Made by a program: the position numbers and the translations under genes. Source: Omphiscola glabra (lineage: Eukaryota; Mollusca; Gastropoda; Lymnaeidae). Taken from it: a stretch of 64,000 bases of DNA. Location: positions 8,041,481-8,105,480 of the forward strand of contig OZ024807.1 of the NCBI GenBank assembly GCA_964017045.1, in the 5' to 3' direction. Under the pieces are notes generated by a model. The model had not been told where the DNA came from. It saw nothing but the letters and a program-made list of their open reading frames with translations, and searched no databases. Shown piece by piece: positions 14,301 to 21,721 of this stretch (position 1 is its first letter; each line of letters begins with the position of its first letter).

Positions 14301-16084
14301 TAATTAAATATTTTATATACAAGACTTGTTTATTGTATCTCAAATAGAGATCCCACTTGGAGTTGTTGCAGCCTGAATCAAAGGAGGCAAATTTGTTCCG
14401 ATGTCTTAAGACTAATCTGCGCTGCACTTGTCGCTGTAACAGTTCACGCAGCCTCGCTCCGGTCAAGCAGCAAGCAAAATCAATTCAACGACAACTTCTG
14501 GTTCCGATGACTGAAACAGGGGCCCATAAGAGGACGAAAGTATCCCAGGTTGACTAGGGGCCTTCGAGTTGCGACCTGGCGGAACTCTGGCGTCGCCATT
14601 TTTGTTTTTGATATTGACAATTTTCTCTCTAGCACGGTGGTTCTCAACATTCTCAATGCCACGACCCCTTTAATTCAGTTCCTCGTGTTGTGGCGACCCC
14701 CAAAAACCAAAATTATTTATGTTGCTACTTCATAACTGTAGAGTATATGTGTTTCCTGGTGGTCTTAGGCGACCCTTGGGAAAGGGTCGTTCGACCCCCA
14801 AAGGGGTCGTGACCCACAGGTTGAGAAACGCTGCTCTAGCAGTATAGTCAAAATAAGTGTCTACGTCTATCGAAAATTCAAAGTTGGGTATAGATATAAA
14901 AATCATCCCAAACAACGACATTATGAATGTCAGCAAGAATAAAAACCATCAAATGCAGAAATTTAAAAAAAAACACAAAAACCAAAATCATTGCTGAAAG
15001 TTCAACCAACAGCACCGACAAGTGTCTATACATTTCAACAATAATCAACTCAAATTTTGGCAGAAATGCGAAACAATGCCGCGCTTAATTTCTGAGAATA
15101 TTGTACATTAAAAAAATGTTCAACTTCACGTTTTAATCCTGCCTCTGTGAGTGTACGTCACTCTACCAAAAACCCTACTCCCAGTTCTCTAATCATCTTT
15201 TAATTGATGAAAGGGGGTATTTTGATTCTTTATCTAGACCAGTGGTTCTCAACCTTCCTAATGCCACGACCCTTTTGAACAGTTTAACAAGTTGTGGTGA
15301 CCTCAAACCACAAAATTATTCTCGTTGCTACTTCATAACTGTGGAGTATATGTGTTTTCCAATGGTCTTGGGCGACACTTGTGAAAGGGTCATTTTACCC
15401 CCAAATGGGTTGCGACACACAGGTTAAGAACCGCTGATATCGACTCATAATTTCGTAGTAATTTCATTATCCTTTCTTAATGGAACACTATTGGTTATTT
15501 TTAATTTATAGACGTTTCCTTGTAGATTTTAATATTTTTTTTACAGTATAATTAATCATGAATAATGGATTTGAAAATACTTTATAAAATTTAAAATTTT
15601 GGCATGCCTGTTTTCTTGTAATATATAGTGAGTATTTGTACACAGCAACAAACAAAAATAGATGTAAATATTCAGACTCATGGCACATTTTAATTATTAA
15701 AAACTAAATTTAGATATGAGCAAAAAAACATATACAGAATTTCTGAGTGTATTAAAAAAAAACCCTAGCTAACAGTGTCCAGATCAGAGACTCTATGTTT
15801 GTGTATGCTGGCACTTTCCAGCGCAGAGACACTATGGTTTTTGTATGCTAACACTGTCTAGAGCAGAGACATTATGTTTTTGCATGCTAACACTGTCTAG
15901 AGCAGAGACACTGTGTTTTTGTATGCTAACGTTGTCCAGAGCAGAGACACTATGATTCTGTATGCTAACGCTGTCCACAGAGACACTATGATTCTGTATG
16001 CTAACGATGTCCACACTAGGTTTTTGTATGTAGCTCGCTTTGATGGGGACCGAACATGGGGGTGCCTCCTCCACAAGAATCTGA
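1..16084 (+). CDS. Multi-exon transmembrane surface protein with a C-type-lectin-like segment (5' end outside window)
   Basis: Twelve exons (listed separately) join by GT/AG sites into one frame of 528 codons including the stop; every junction phase agrees. The product begins inside an extracellular region rich in N-x-S/T sites. It carries the C-terminal half of a C-type-lectin-like domain (WLT, GGEPN, FNDV, FCY in exon 4) and several beta-rich segments with few cysteines. It then has a juxtamembrane stretch with a DPRPSS motif, one hydrophobic helix (about 23 residues beginning GLAWLG) and a short tail. I recognise the C-terminal layout from uncharacterised molluscan membrane proteins by memory only. 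Function is unknown; surface recognition is an inference from the lectin-like segment. The introns hold MITEs, SPIN-like elements and minisatellites. The last two exons are the least certain. The signal peptide and N-terminus lie upstream of the window. Confidence 0.75.
905..1122 (+). repeat. 15-bp minisatellite (TCTACGTTCATGTCC)n
   Basis: About 14 copies in the first intron. It is open in several frames because the unit is a multiple of three, which creates false proteins (on the minus strand, a repeated MNVED pentapeptide). Confidence 0.9.
1308..1500 (-). mobile_element. Probable Helitron replication-protein fragment (relic)
   Basis: The minus-strand frame contains [19 protein letters not shown] and then TMAWIMNY. 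This resembles the conserved block of the Helitron-like N-terminal region (LPSSF-GGPR-M-Q-QDAMA). The frame stops immediately afterwards and downstream is interrupted by the 15-bp array, so it is a dead fragment. The match is from memory of the family. Confidence 0.4.
1500..3224. other. Intron sequence without recognised genes
   Basis: AT-rich intronic DNA with homopolymer runs (A at 2162, T at 2922). I see no coding exon or identifiable element. A moderately GC-rich stretch at 2210-2400 may be an old repeat of unknown class. Confidence 0.5.
3225..3321 (+). CDS. Exon of the membrane-protein gene
   Basis: The acceptor TTCTTGCAG is followed by one base that completes the phase-2 codon, then 32 open codons ([12 protein letters not shown] onwards, ending FDRSK). 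The donor is GTAAAT at 3322, phase 0. Two cysteines (CKPNRC) suggest a disulfide loop in an extracellular segment. Confidence 0.6.
3377..3730 (+). repeat. (TCTA)n microsatellite grading into (ATCC)n
   Basis: An almost pure TATC/TCTA tract to about 3485, then a compound of TATC and CATC tetranucleotides. It starts about 55 bp after the exon ending at 3321. Confidence 0.95.
3852..3960 (+). mobile_element. Possible hAT terminal fragment
   Basis: It begins CAGTGCTCCTCAAACC and contains two copies of a CGCGGCACAC-like block. CAG-TCTCAA starts are usual for hAT ends. No matching right end was found nearby. Confidence 0.3.
4062..4315 (+). repeat. Imperfect minisatellite based on GTTGAATTTGATGGGATA
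   Basis: About ten irregular copies of 20-46 bp. TTGATATGTTGAATTTGATG recurs. Between its end and the exon at 5030 I see nothing else apart from a short CATA tract near 4885. Confidence 0.8.
5030..5174 (+). CDS. Exon of the membrane-protein gene
   Basis: The acceptor TTCTTCACAG precedes 48 open codons plus one base ([12 protein letters not shown] through GVWYFQ). The donor GTAAGC is at 5175, phase 1. Alternating hydrophobic residues suggest beta strands. An N-x-T and an N-x-S/T sequon are present. Confidence 0.65.
5473..5641. mobile_element. 169-bp hAT-type MITE with perfect 8-bp target duplication
   Basis: The inverted ends are CAGTGGCGTAGCGAG and CTCGCTACGCCACTG. Flanking repeats CACTCAAT at 5465-5472 and 5642-5649 are identical. 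There is no coding capacity. It lies in an intron of the membrane-protein gene. The perfect duplication points to a fairly recent insertion. Confidence 0.85.
5918..6099. mobile_element. Tc1/mariner-like MITE flanked by TA
   Basis: The terminal inverted repeat GTCAGTTCACACGATCAAAT is perfect over at least 22 bp at both ends, and TA flanks both sides. The interior has poly-C/poly-A and no ORF. A related copy lies at 59970-60090. Confidence 0.75.
6258..6285 (+). repeat. (ATT)n microsatellite
   Basis: A trinucleotide tract in the intron before the lectin-like exon. Confidence 0.9.
6537..6767 (+). CDS. Exon encoding the C-terminal half of a C-type-lectin-like domain
   Basis: This is a symmetric phase 1-1 exon with acceptor TCTTCACCAG and donor GTGAAT. 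It encodes 77 residues containing [25 protein letters not shown] and AFCY, in the order of the long-loop and C-terminal half of a C-type lectin fold (WIG-like, W, EPN, WND-like, final Cys). The N-terminal CTLD half and several canonical cysteines are not seen, so the domain is degenerate or unusual. The EPN tripeptide is the one associated with mannose-type binding in complete domains. Sugar binding here is unproven. Confidence 0.7.
7003..7570 (+). repeat. 15-bp minisatellite (GGGCGATCAAATAAG)n
   Basis: About 38 copies of a 15-bp unit with GGGCGATC, GGAGATC and GGCCGATC variants that recur in blocks, indicating higher-order copying. It fills the intron between the lectin-like exon and the exon at 7698. 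Confidence 0.95.
7698..7787 (+). CDS. Exon of the membrane-protein gene
   Basis: The acceptor TTTGCTGTAG (not the AG at 7678) gives the phase-1 join required by the previous exon. It encodes [14 protein letters not shown] and then [14 protein letters not shown], with donor GTGAAT at 7788, phase 1. An NFT glycosylation sequon is present. Confidence 0.6.
8017..8189. mobile_element. hAT-like MITE, about 173 bp
   Basis: Ends CAGAGGCGTCATTTAG and CTGAAATGGCGCCCCTG are imperfect inverted repeats. Flanks TTGATAAA and TTGCGAAA match at 6 of 8 bases, consistent with an old 8-bp duplication. Its right end lies 75 bp before an exon. Confidence 0.6.
8265..8378 (+). CDS. Exon of the membrane-protein gene
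   Basis: The acceptor TATTTTACCAG and a phase 1 start give 37 open codons ([14 protein letters not shown] to RTFNVF). The donor GTAGAA at 8379 is phase 1 and joins exactly to the next exon. If not spliced there, the frame stops at 8418. Three N-x-S/T sites are present. Confidence 0.6.
8379..9130. other. Intron; AT-rich with a short TA tract
   Basis: Contains a duplicated 28-bp stretch including TTTTGTAGGTCCTACAGTAA (about 8704 and 8745) and a TA run near 8840-8860. Nothing else recognised. Confidence 0.5.
9131..9307 (+). CDS. Exon whose 3' end and splice donor have been tandemly multiplied
   Basis: The acceptor TGTTTCAG starts in phase 1 and encodes [14 protein letters not shown] through [16 protein letters not shown] and TMDYVSLSV. 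Two GTAAGT donors are close together: at 9292 (phase 0) and 9308 (phase 1). Only the 9308 donor joins the next exon (10220) in frame, so I end the exon at 9307. The sequence from here on is a 39-bp tandem repeat that copies this exon end and both donors (see 9292-9660). Confidence 0.55.
9292..9660 (+). repeat. 39-bp minisatellite made of an exon end plus its GTAAGT donors
   Basis: About seven good copies and then two or three decayed ones (to about 9660). The unit is 13 codons ([13 protein letters not shown]) and holds two GTAAGT sites, one in each of two phases. The second copy (9331-9368) is 38 bp, a one-base deletion, so all later copies are out of frame with the upstream exon. The array sits exactly across the exon/intron boundary. 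Confidence 0.9.
9661..10219. other. Intron sequence without recognised elements
   Basis: AT-rich. A 24-bp direct repeat containing GCTGAATTACTACCGAAATC occurs at about 9827 and 9857. No other structure recognised. Confidence 0.5.
10220..10316 (+). CDS. Exon of the membrane-protein gene
   Basis: The acceptor AAGTTTACAG starts in phase 1 and encodes [18 protein letters not shown] through ESYFLK. The donor GTAAGT is at 10317, phase 2. Frame and phase agree with both neighbours. Confidence 0.6.
10317..11261. other. Intron sequence without recognised elements
   Basis: AT-rich DNA with no convincing exon or transposon end. Confidence 0.5.
11262..11318. repeat. (TA)n microsatellite
   Basis: An uninterrupted TA tract of about 56 bp. 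Confidence 0.95.
11348..11545 (+). repeat. Diverged tandem duplication (about 115 bp)
   Basis: Two copies of a block containing AGGGCAT, TGGAATTATCC and GAAG(T/C)C-CCC, starting near 11357 and 11461. The class is unknown. The rest of the intron to 12029 shows only AT-rich DNA and a short TA tract near 11875. Confidence 0.55.
12030..12156 (+). CDS. Exon of the membrane-protein gene
   Basis: The acceptor CATCTCCAG at 12029, rather than TTTGCAG at 11997, gives the phase required by the previous exon. It encodes [15 protein letters not shown] through [17 protein letters not shown]. The donor GTACGT is at 12157, phase 0. Extracellular, beta-rich, with NTS and NCS sequons. Confidence 0.6.
12263..12420 (+). 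mobile_element. SPIN-like hAT (nonautonomous), decayed copy A
   Basis: It starts CAGTGGTTCTCAGCCTTCCT and contains TTATTTTCGTTGCT and GTCTTAGGCGACCCCTGTG, all hallmarks of the family. The right end is diverged and no target duplication is clear. It lies 50 bp before the membrane-anchor exon. Confidence 0.75.
12471..12816 (+). CDS. Membrane-anchor exon
   Basis: The acceptor TATTTCACAG starts in phase 0 and encodes 115 residues. It has four cysteines near the start, then a basic region ([10 protein letters not shown]), a [20 protein letters not shown] juxtamembrane stretch, a hydrophobic helix ([16 protein letters not shown] onwards) and a Cys/Lys-rich cytoplasmic start. The donor is GTAAGT at 12817, phase 1; if it is ignored, translation ends at the TGA at 12822. 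The helix sets the topology as type I if the missing N-terminus has a signal peptide. Confidence 0.75.
12832..13215 (+). repeat. About 31-bp minisatellite (TTGATGCAGAATTGACA...)
   Basis: Around 12 diverged copies alternating AATATTGAAAAGAA and AATCAAAAGAAAC variants. It begins 16 bp after the donor at 12817, inside the intron following the membrane-anchor exon. Confidence 0.9.
13216..13654. other. Intron sequence without recognised elements
   Basis: AT-rich; nothing recognised before the short tail exon. Confidence 0.5.
13655..13692 (+). CDS. Short cytoplasmic-tail exon
   Basis: A 38-nt microexon with acceptor TTTTTGCTTCAG and donor GTAAGG. It enters in phase 1 and leaves in phase 0, encoding [13 protein letters not shown]. 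Sites and phase fit, but the exon is short. Confidence 0.45.
13693..14347. other. Intron sequence without recognised elements
   Basis: Pyrimidine-rich in its first half, then AT-rich. No exon or transposon end seen. Confidence 0.5.
14348..14557 (+). pseudogene. Duplicated membrane-anchor exon, stopped before the transmembrane helix
   Basis: This has an acceptor-like CTCAAATAG and a phase 0 start, and encodes 69 residues clearly homologous to the exon at 12471: RSLA, SIQ, TGAHKR and VSQVD match RSLA, SIQ, TGAYER and ASQQD. A TAG follows VSQVD, exactly where the other copy continues into DPRPSS and the helix. Nucleotide similarity continues past the stop (GCCTTCGAGT) but the helix codons are degraded. 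It could be an alternative last exon giving a soluble form, or simply a decaying duplicate. Confidence 0.6.
14635..14833 (+). mobile_element. SPIN-like hAT, complete 199-bp copy B with perfect 8-bp target duplication
   Basis: The left end is CGGTGGTTCTCAAC and the right end ends GACCCACAGGTTGAGAAACG + CTG. The interior includes TGCTACTTCATAACTGTA and GTCTTAGGCGACCC. Target duplication CTCTAGCA is identical at 14627-14634 and 14834-14841, with the TA core typical of Buster-type hATs. It sits 78 bp after the stopped duplicate exon. Confidence 0.9.
15240..15436 (+). mobile_element. SPIN-like hAT, copy C
   Basis: Full-length (197 bp), CAGTGGTTCTCAACCTTCCT to GTTAAGAACCGCTG. Flanks ATCTAGAC and ATATCGAC match at 6 of 8. 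More diverged than copy B inside (GGGCGACACTTGTG). Confidence 0.85.
15437..15785. other. Intron sequence without recognised elements
   Basis: AT-rich; nothing recognised. Confidence 0.5.
15786..16020 (+). repeat. Minisatellite, about 44 bp unit (AGAGACACTATG...GTATGCTAACGCTGTCC)
   Basis: Six copies with internal length variants, ending just before the possible last exon at 16034. Confidence 0.9.
16034..16084 (+). CDS. Possible last exon of the membrane-protein gene
   Basis: The acceptor GTATGTAG lies at the end of a minisatellite. Phase 0 encodes [16 protein letters not shown] and a TGA. Phase agrees with the microexon at 13655. A phase-1 reading is also open to 16113, so the choice is tentative. 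No clear AATAAA follows closely. Confidence 0.35.
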   Translation, partial: LALMGTEHGGASSTRI

Positions 16085-16389
16085 CGCACAAGTGGAAGGA
16101 TACATCAGTTTAATCTAGTAAGTACCCGCACACATACAAATCCCCGCACACCACCCACAACCAATGCTAAACCCAATGGCACACACACCCATAGCAAAAT
16201 AAGAAACACACGCGTGCATTACATTCCTAGATTTTAAAATTGTCGGCCCTCAAAAACGTATACACGTTTTAAAACTCGTAGCTCGGAATGACGTTCGCCT
16301 GCACGCAGGCAGCGAACAACAACGATAACATGAAAATGCAAAAATTCTCTACGCCTGTTTTCCTGTGGAGTTATTTATTTACTTTTATC

Positions 16390-16621
16390 CAGAGGCGTAA
16401 CAACGGCTTGGCATTGGGGCAGTTGCCAAGGGCGCCGGCCTGCGCCTGTTCAAAAGGGCGCCGCTAAATCTCTAATTTTTAAATTTTTATTTTAAAAAAT
16501 AAATTAGCCAAGGGCGCCGGCCTGCGCCTGTTCAAAATGGCGCCGCTAAATCTCTAATTTTTTAATTTTTATTTTTAAAAATAAATTAGCCGAGAGCGCC
16601 AAAAACCCAGTCACGCCTCTG
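16390..16621. mobile_element. hAT-like MITE with an internal tandem duplication
   Basis: Ends CAGAGGCGTAAC and GTCACGCCTCTG are inverted. Flanks CTTTTATC and CTTTAATC match at 7 of 8. The interior holds two copies (from about 16426 and 16508) of an 82-bp block beginning GCCAAGGGCGCCGGCCTGCG. Confidence 0.75.
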
Positions 16622-17541
16622 CTTTAATCCATCTCGATTCAACTATTGTTATAAATTTAAATGATGGACACATTTCTTATCTATTTTTGTTTCTGTTTTG
16701 TTAAAAATGTTAACATGTTTGTTTGGGGATGTCGGTTCGGATAATGCATTTCTCTTCGGAATACAGACAAAAGTGTATACAGATCAGACATTCTAGACAT
16801 CATTTTCATTCTTTTTAAATACTATGATTTAAATATTCCATTTTTTTCCCAAGCAAAATCCTGTTGTGAAGAAATTCGTCGGGGTAACCCAAGACAAATA
16901 GCAAGCTTGTAATGTATAAACTATAATTTCTTTGCCTCCTATCTCCCCCCCTCCCCTTACTTTTTAAAGTAAATACTTAAATTGTAACGTTGTGATCTAT
17001 AATTTTACATTTTAATTACAGCTGCGCACGCGTGTACATGGATTTATTTTTAATTTTATGAAAAGGGAATTAATTCTGTAGAATTAAAGAGTCACCCTAG
17101 TTCTAATTACATGTATAGCTTGTTTCGACTTTGCCAATACCAATTTGCGGAAACAGAAAAAAAACACCACCTCCCCATCTCTCCCCCCACATCCGTACGT
17201 AAAATTATACGTACATGGTCTCCTATTATCTTTAACAGCATTGGAAATAAATGAGCATTGAAGTATATTGATCGTTGATGCACCAAAGGAGGAAATATTT
17301 TTAAACAAAAAAAATATGTTCTTTGAAACATGCATTAATATTATAATGTTAATTTGAGCAATTTATTCAAACTATGAAAGACATTTGTAACCACAAAATA
17401 TCACTTGACGAATGACGTAACACAACGATTAAATAAACGACCTGGGGTAGTTAAGCGCGCCCTTATAACAGGCAGATTTTTTAAGCCGATAATTGTCTGT
17501 GAAGCTTTTGTAAATGCATTTCTATATATTTTTTTTTACAG
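16622..17541. other. Intergenic / 5' flank of receptor gene
   Basis: AT-rich. No exon recognised. A strong acceptor (polyT-ACAG at 17541) suggests a 5'-untranslated intron for the downstream receptor, so part of this may be intronic. Confidence 0.4.
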
Positions 17542-17583
17542 CCAACCAAATAAATATCCAAAACACACTGAAAGGTTATAGAC

Positions 17584-18633
17584 ATGAACAGTTCGAATGT
17601 GGCCCACCGCAGCCCCTACGACGTCATCGATGACGACACGTTGTCCCTTTTCGACACGGTCATCAACTGCGTCCTGATCAACGCCGTCGCCCTGTTCGGC
17701 GTCGCCGGAAACGCTCTGAACGTCATCGTGCTGTACGCGCAGGGCCTGGGCAGCAGCAGCACCAACGTCGTTCTGATGTCGCTCTCCGCCGTCGACCTCG
17801 TCTACGACGTCGTGATGCCGGTGCGAAGAGCGCGCTGCCTCGTCGGGAAATTCGACGGCGTCGCCGCACAGAACCTCGATGCGCTCGTCAACGTGTACGT
17901 CGTCCTGCCCACGAGAATGGTCAGCTTCGTGTCGTCCGGACACATCGTCCTCATCTCGATCGAAAGGACTATCTGCGTCTTCTTCCCTCTCGCCGTGTCC
18001 CGCGTATTCACCGTGAGAAGAACGTCGGCCTTTCTCGCATTTATCTATCTTTTCTGGATCATTCTGTTCGGACCCTTCTACTCCATGTTTTCCTACACGT
18101 GGTGTTACAGTCCCATGACCAACCGAACCGTGGCGGTTCTCACGTTTTCAGACTACCTTCTCTCCAATTTTGATGCCCTGAACATCGTCAATCTTTTCGT
18201 GCTCGGCATAATCCGAGCCCCCACGTCATTCCTGTTGATATCCGCCGCGTCCATAGCAACGGGGTACAAACTCAAGCAGGCGACACGGAAGCGTTCAAAG
18301 ATGACCTCATCGTCCAAGGACGCGACGAAATTCGACGTTAAAGCGGTGCGGATGCTCCTGGTGGTCTGCGTGGTGTATCTGGGGCTCGCTCTTCCGACGA
18401 TGGTCCCCACGCTGATGTACTTCATAGACGGCACCTTCGTGGCGGACCAGGGGAGGACCACCAACGTGTACACGCTCTCCGAGTTCTGCGTGGATTTTCT
18501 GTACGTCACCAACTCGTCGTTGAATTTCGTCATTTACGTGACGATGTCCAGCAAGTTCGCCCGGACGTATTCGAGTCTGTTTGGAAGGTACCGCCGGCGA
18601 CGTCAGCTCGACTACAGCCCGCGGAAACATTAA
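17584..18633 (+). CDS. Class A seven-transmembrane receptor, putative chemosensory type (receptor 1)
   Basis: A single-exon ORF of 349 residues with seven hydrophobic segments and rhodopsin-family landmarks: GN at 42-43 (TM1), SLSAVD with D71 (TM2), IERT at 126-129 in place of DRY (TM3), and N310-SSLNFVIY-318 as a variant NPxxY (TM7). It has a short N-terminus with NSS and a basic tail. Compact intronless class A receptors with this pattern are expanded in gastropods and some are expressed in chemosensory organs; ligand and role here are unknown. The ATG follows a probable 5'UTR splice acceptor at 17541. AATAAA at 18659 lies 26 bp after the stop. The CDS is far more GC-rich than its flanks. 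It is closely related to the minus-strand gene at 27585-28628. Confidence 0.9.
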   Translation: MNSSNVAHRSPYDVIDDDTLSLFDTVINCVLINAVALFGVAGNALNVIVLYAQGLGSSSTNVVLMSLSAVDLVYDVVMPVRRARCLVGKFDGVAAQNLDALVNVYVVLPTRMVSFVSSGHIVLISIERTICVFFPLAVSRVFTVRRTSAFLAFIYLFWIILFGPFYSMFSYTWCYSPMTNRTVAVLTFSDYLLSNFDALNIVNLFVLGIIRAPTSFLLISAASIATGYKLKQATRKRSKMTSSSKDATKFDVKAVRMLLVVCVVYLGLALPTMVPTLMYFIDGTFVADQGRTTNVYTLSEFCVDFLYVTNSSLNFVIYVTMSSKFARTYSSLFGRYRRRRQLDYSPRKH

Positions 18634-18658
18634 GTGATCGGTGTTCATTAACATTACA

Positions 18659-18664
18659 AATAAA
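18659..18664 (+). terminator. Polyadenylation signal AATAAA of receptor 1
   Basis: A canonical hexamer 26 bp after the receptor stop codon. Confidence 0.6.
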
Positions 18665-19055
18665 TAGTCACACTTTCGTTGTGGACATTTTCAACGGTCT
18701 GTGAAGCAAAAAGACGTTAACCTTGATTGTGTGCGCTGATCAGTCACGAAATAACGTTAAACCCATTCCGCAGTCGGCCCGCCATGACAACATCAGCCTT
18801 ATATTGAGTAGGAAACGTAAACACTTTTAAAGATTGCACACATTTTTTTTTAATTTTTATTTTTTAAAGAACCTTTTTTGAAAACGGATGGCGAAATAAA
18901 TATTTCCGAATTTCAATTGATGATTTTTTAAAAATGCAAAAATGCTTGTTTAAAATCATACATTTAACATTTTAAAATGTTTTAAAAAAAAAATTGAAGT
19001 TGGAGAAGATAGAAAGAATTTGGAGATAATTATCGGCAATCCTTGTTTCTCAGTG
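18665..19055. other. Intergenic AT-rich DNA
   Basis: Nothing recognised beyond poly-A/T tracts. Confidence 0.5.
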
Positions 19056-19750
19056 AGGCTTTGTGGGATTGTGAAAGTGGTAGTTTGGTAGGGTGGTGAA
19101 GGAATGTGGGCTTGTGAAAATGGTAGTTTGGTAGGGTGGTGAAGGAATGTGGGATTGTGAAAGTGGTAGTTTGGTAGGGTGGTGAAGGAATGTGGGATTG
19201 TGAAAGTGGTAGTTTGGTAGGGTGGTGAAGGAATGTGGGCTTGTGAATGTGGTAGTTTGGTAGGGTGGGGAAGGAATGTGGGCTTGTGAAAGTGGTAGTT
19301 TGGTAGGGTGGTGAAGGAATGTGGGCTTGTGAAAGTGGTAGTTTGTTAGGGTGGTGAAGGAATGTGGGCTTGTGAAAGTGGTAGTTTGGTAGGGTGGTGA
19401 AGGAATGTGGGCTTGTGAAAGTGGTAGTTTGGTAGGGTGGTGAAGGAATGTGGGGTTGTGAAAGTGGTAGTTTGGTAGGGTGGTGAAGGAATGTGGGCTT
19501 GTGAAAGTGGTAGTTTGTTAGGGTGGTGAAGGAATGTGGGCTTGTGAAAGTGGTAGTTTGGTAGGGTGGTGAAGGAATGTGGGCGTGTGAAAGTGGTAGT
19601 TTGGTAGGGTGGTGAAGGAATGTGGGCTTGTGAAAGTGGTAGTTTGTTAGGGTGGTGAAGGAATGTGGGCTTGTGAAAGTGGTAGTTTGGTAGGGTGATG
19701 AAGGGGTATAGGCTTGTGAAAATGGTAGTTTGTTAGGGTGATGAAGGGAT
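19056..19750 (+). repeat. 43-bp minisatellite (AAAGTGGTAGTTTGGTAGGG...)
   Basis: About 16 highly similar copies. Single-base variants (GGGCTTG/GGGATTG, TTTGGTAG/TTTGTTAG) recur at intervals, which implies recent unequal exchange or slippage. Confidence 0.95.
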
Positions 19751-20051
19751 GCGGAAGATGAGCCTTTAAAAAAAAAAACAAGGACAGCGAGAGGGTGGAG
19801 AGTAAATGATTTAGATAGGGTGGTAGGTATATAGAGAGAGAAAGAGGAGAGAAGGGAAGAGAAAGAGAGTATTGAAATGGGGATGAGATTAAATCATTCA
19901 GACAAGAGAAATGGGATTAAATCTTTTATCAAAAAGCGGGCAATAAGGAGAATGAAATTGGTACTCCGGATAAGAGAAGATCTAGTATAGGAGACACTTT
20001 AGTCGTACTTCTAATCTGATCACGCGTTCGTTTACTCCTTTCCATGGCAAC

Positions 20052-20055
<4 letters not shown>

Positions 20056-20082
<27 letters not shown>
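20056..20082 (+). repeat. (CA)n microsatellite
   Basis: About 14 CA dinucleotides. Confidence 0.95.
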
Positions 20083-20086
<4 letters not shown>

Positions 20087-21688
20087 GATAGTTGTAGACT
20101 GATTGCATATTCCATGATCAATTATTATCCTTAATTCTCTCCTGACTCCATTTTGGGATGGAACCCATGGTTGCTAATTATTTCGTTTCAATTTTTTTTT
20201 TGTAACGTTGAATTTTTGATTAGCTGCAATCGGCCATGATGTTACCAGTAGCCACAGCAGAGCATTCATGCTTATGGAATAGAATGTGCACAACTTTAAT
20301 AGCTGGTCTAAAACAAGATTTCACAACAATTGAGAACACAAGCTTGCAGAGCCCAATACATCGGCAATTGTTTTGCGCAACTTAAAAAGCCCAAGATGCG
20401 CAACGTAGGAAAATCTCGCCCAAAGAGGCGAAACAGGCAAGTAAAAGTGCGCTAAAAATTATCTCAGAATGTTCAACCAATGACCCGTGGTGCGAAACAA
20501 ACAGCAAAAGAAATGCATTCAGTATGGAATAGTAGATGTTTAAATGCGCAACATGTGCAAAAGTAACACGTTTTGTATAGTATAGATTTTTTTTTAAGCA
20601 AACGGCAATCGCTCATGCCAAGTTAATCCTGTTTGCATTTTGTATTATTAAGGGGGTGGGTGGGAAGGATTCATTGGAGTCTCGGCTGTAGCATGTGTCT
20701 TGATTTCTCAAAACGTCAAACACAAATGTTAACATCTAAACGGCAACGAAAGATTAAACTTTTCGAAACGGAAACGTAGTTAGTTATTCACGTAAAAGGA
20801 ATTTTAAAAGCATATTTATTTTTCATCTCTGATGTAGCGCTATGTTGAAACACGTACCATTACTAGCCCCTTCCCTTAATTGGGAAAATCCCGTTTATAG
20901 TCGAGCTCGTCCTTAAGAATGATATGGGGGGGGGGGGTCATGCAATTTCTAGAATTTCTTTTCTGGAGGGTTCTAACTCCCTCTTTATAAACAAACCGGC
21001 AACTTTCCCCGCTCGGAAGACGCGTTCTGGTTTTCCTAGACACGAGACATACCGCCAGACCTACCCGACTCAATAGGAGCCGTACAAGATTTTACTCTTT
21101 GTGTCTGCTAGTGTTTTAATATTGATTTATTTTGGGAAGATTATACCTTTTCGATTGCTGCGTTGTAAATTAATATAGTTTTTATTTATGTCTTTTTGAT
21201 TTTGTATTTTTATATCGTGTTTTCTTTGTACACTGGTTGTCAGTCATTTGTTACGTATTGTTCATGGAAGGAGCCAAATTTTAAAAACAGATTACATCTG
21301 CAAAATCGTTTAGCGGTATCTAGCATCGCCATTGTTTGCGGAAAGAATAAAAACTCAAGTGGTTCCATTAAGATATCGATGAGCAAATGATTCCCTGCCT
21401 ATCAAACTATTATTGTTACATTAAATATTTGTAATCGATTTTGATGTAAGAGGTAAGAATAAATACGAAATCGATTTTAACGATTGAGGTTTTTTTTAGA
21501 TTCAATATAAAAACCTTCGTGAAAACCTACATCAAACAAATATGTCTTGTTTGAATAGCTGTGCATCATCTGTTTGCTGTTAGGCACCATGTTTCACAAT
21601 CCTAAATGTGACAGACGCGTAACAGCCCAGTAGCTGAACGCGCAATTCATTGTAAAAGTTTTACCGTGCTGATCGCCCAATCGAAACC
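20083..21688. other. Intergenic, no gene recognised
   Basis: A purine-rich stretch at 19780-19980 precedes it. I see short ORFs only, no splice-consistent exons and no transposon ends. Confidence 0.45.
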
Positions 21689-21721
21689 ATGGGAGTCTAC
21701 ATATATCTTCTTTATACATGG
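21689..21721 (+). CDS. Exon 1 of the eight-cysteine secreted protein (first half of the signal peptide)
   Basis: Eleven codons from the ATG to a GTGAGT donor. The intron start carries two more partial copies of the exon end plus donor (GTGAGTGAAC at 21761, and TACATGGGTGAGGG near 21787). Confidence 0.6.
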
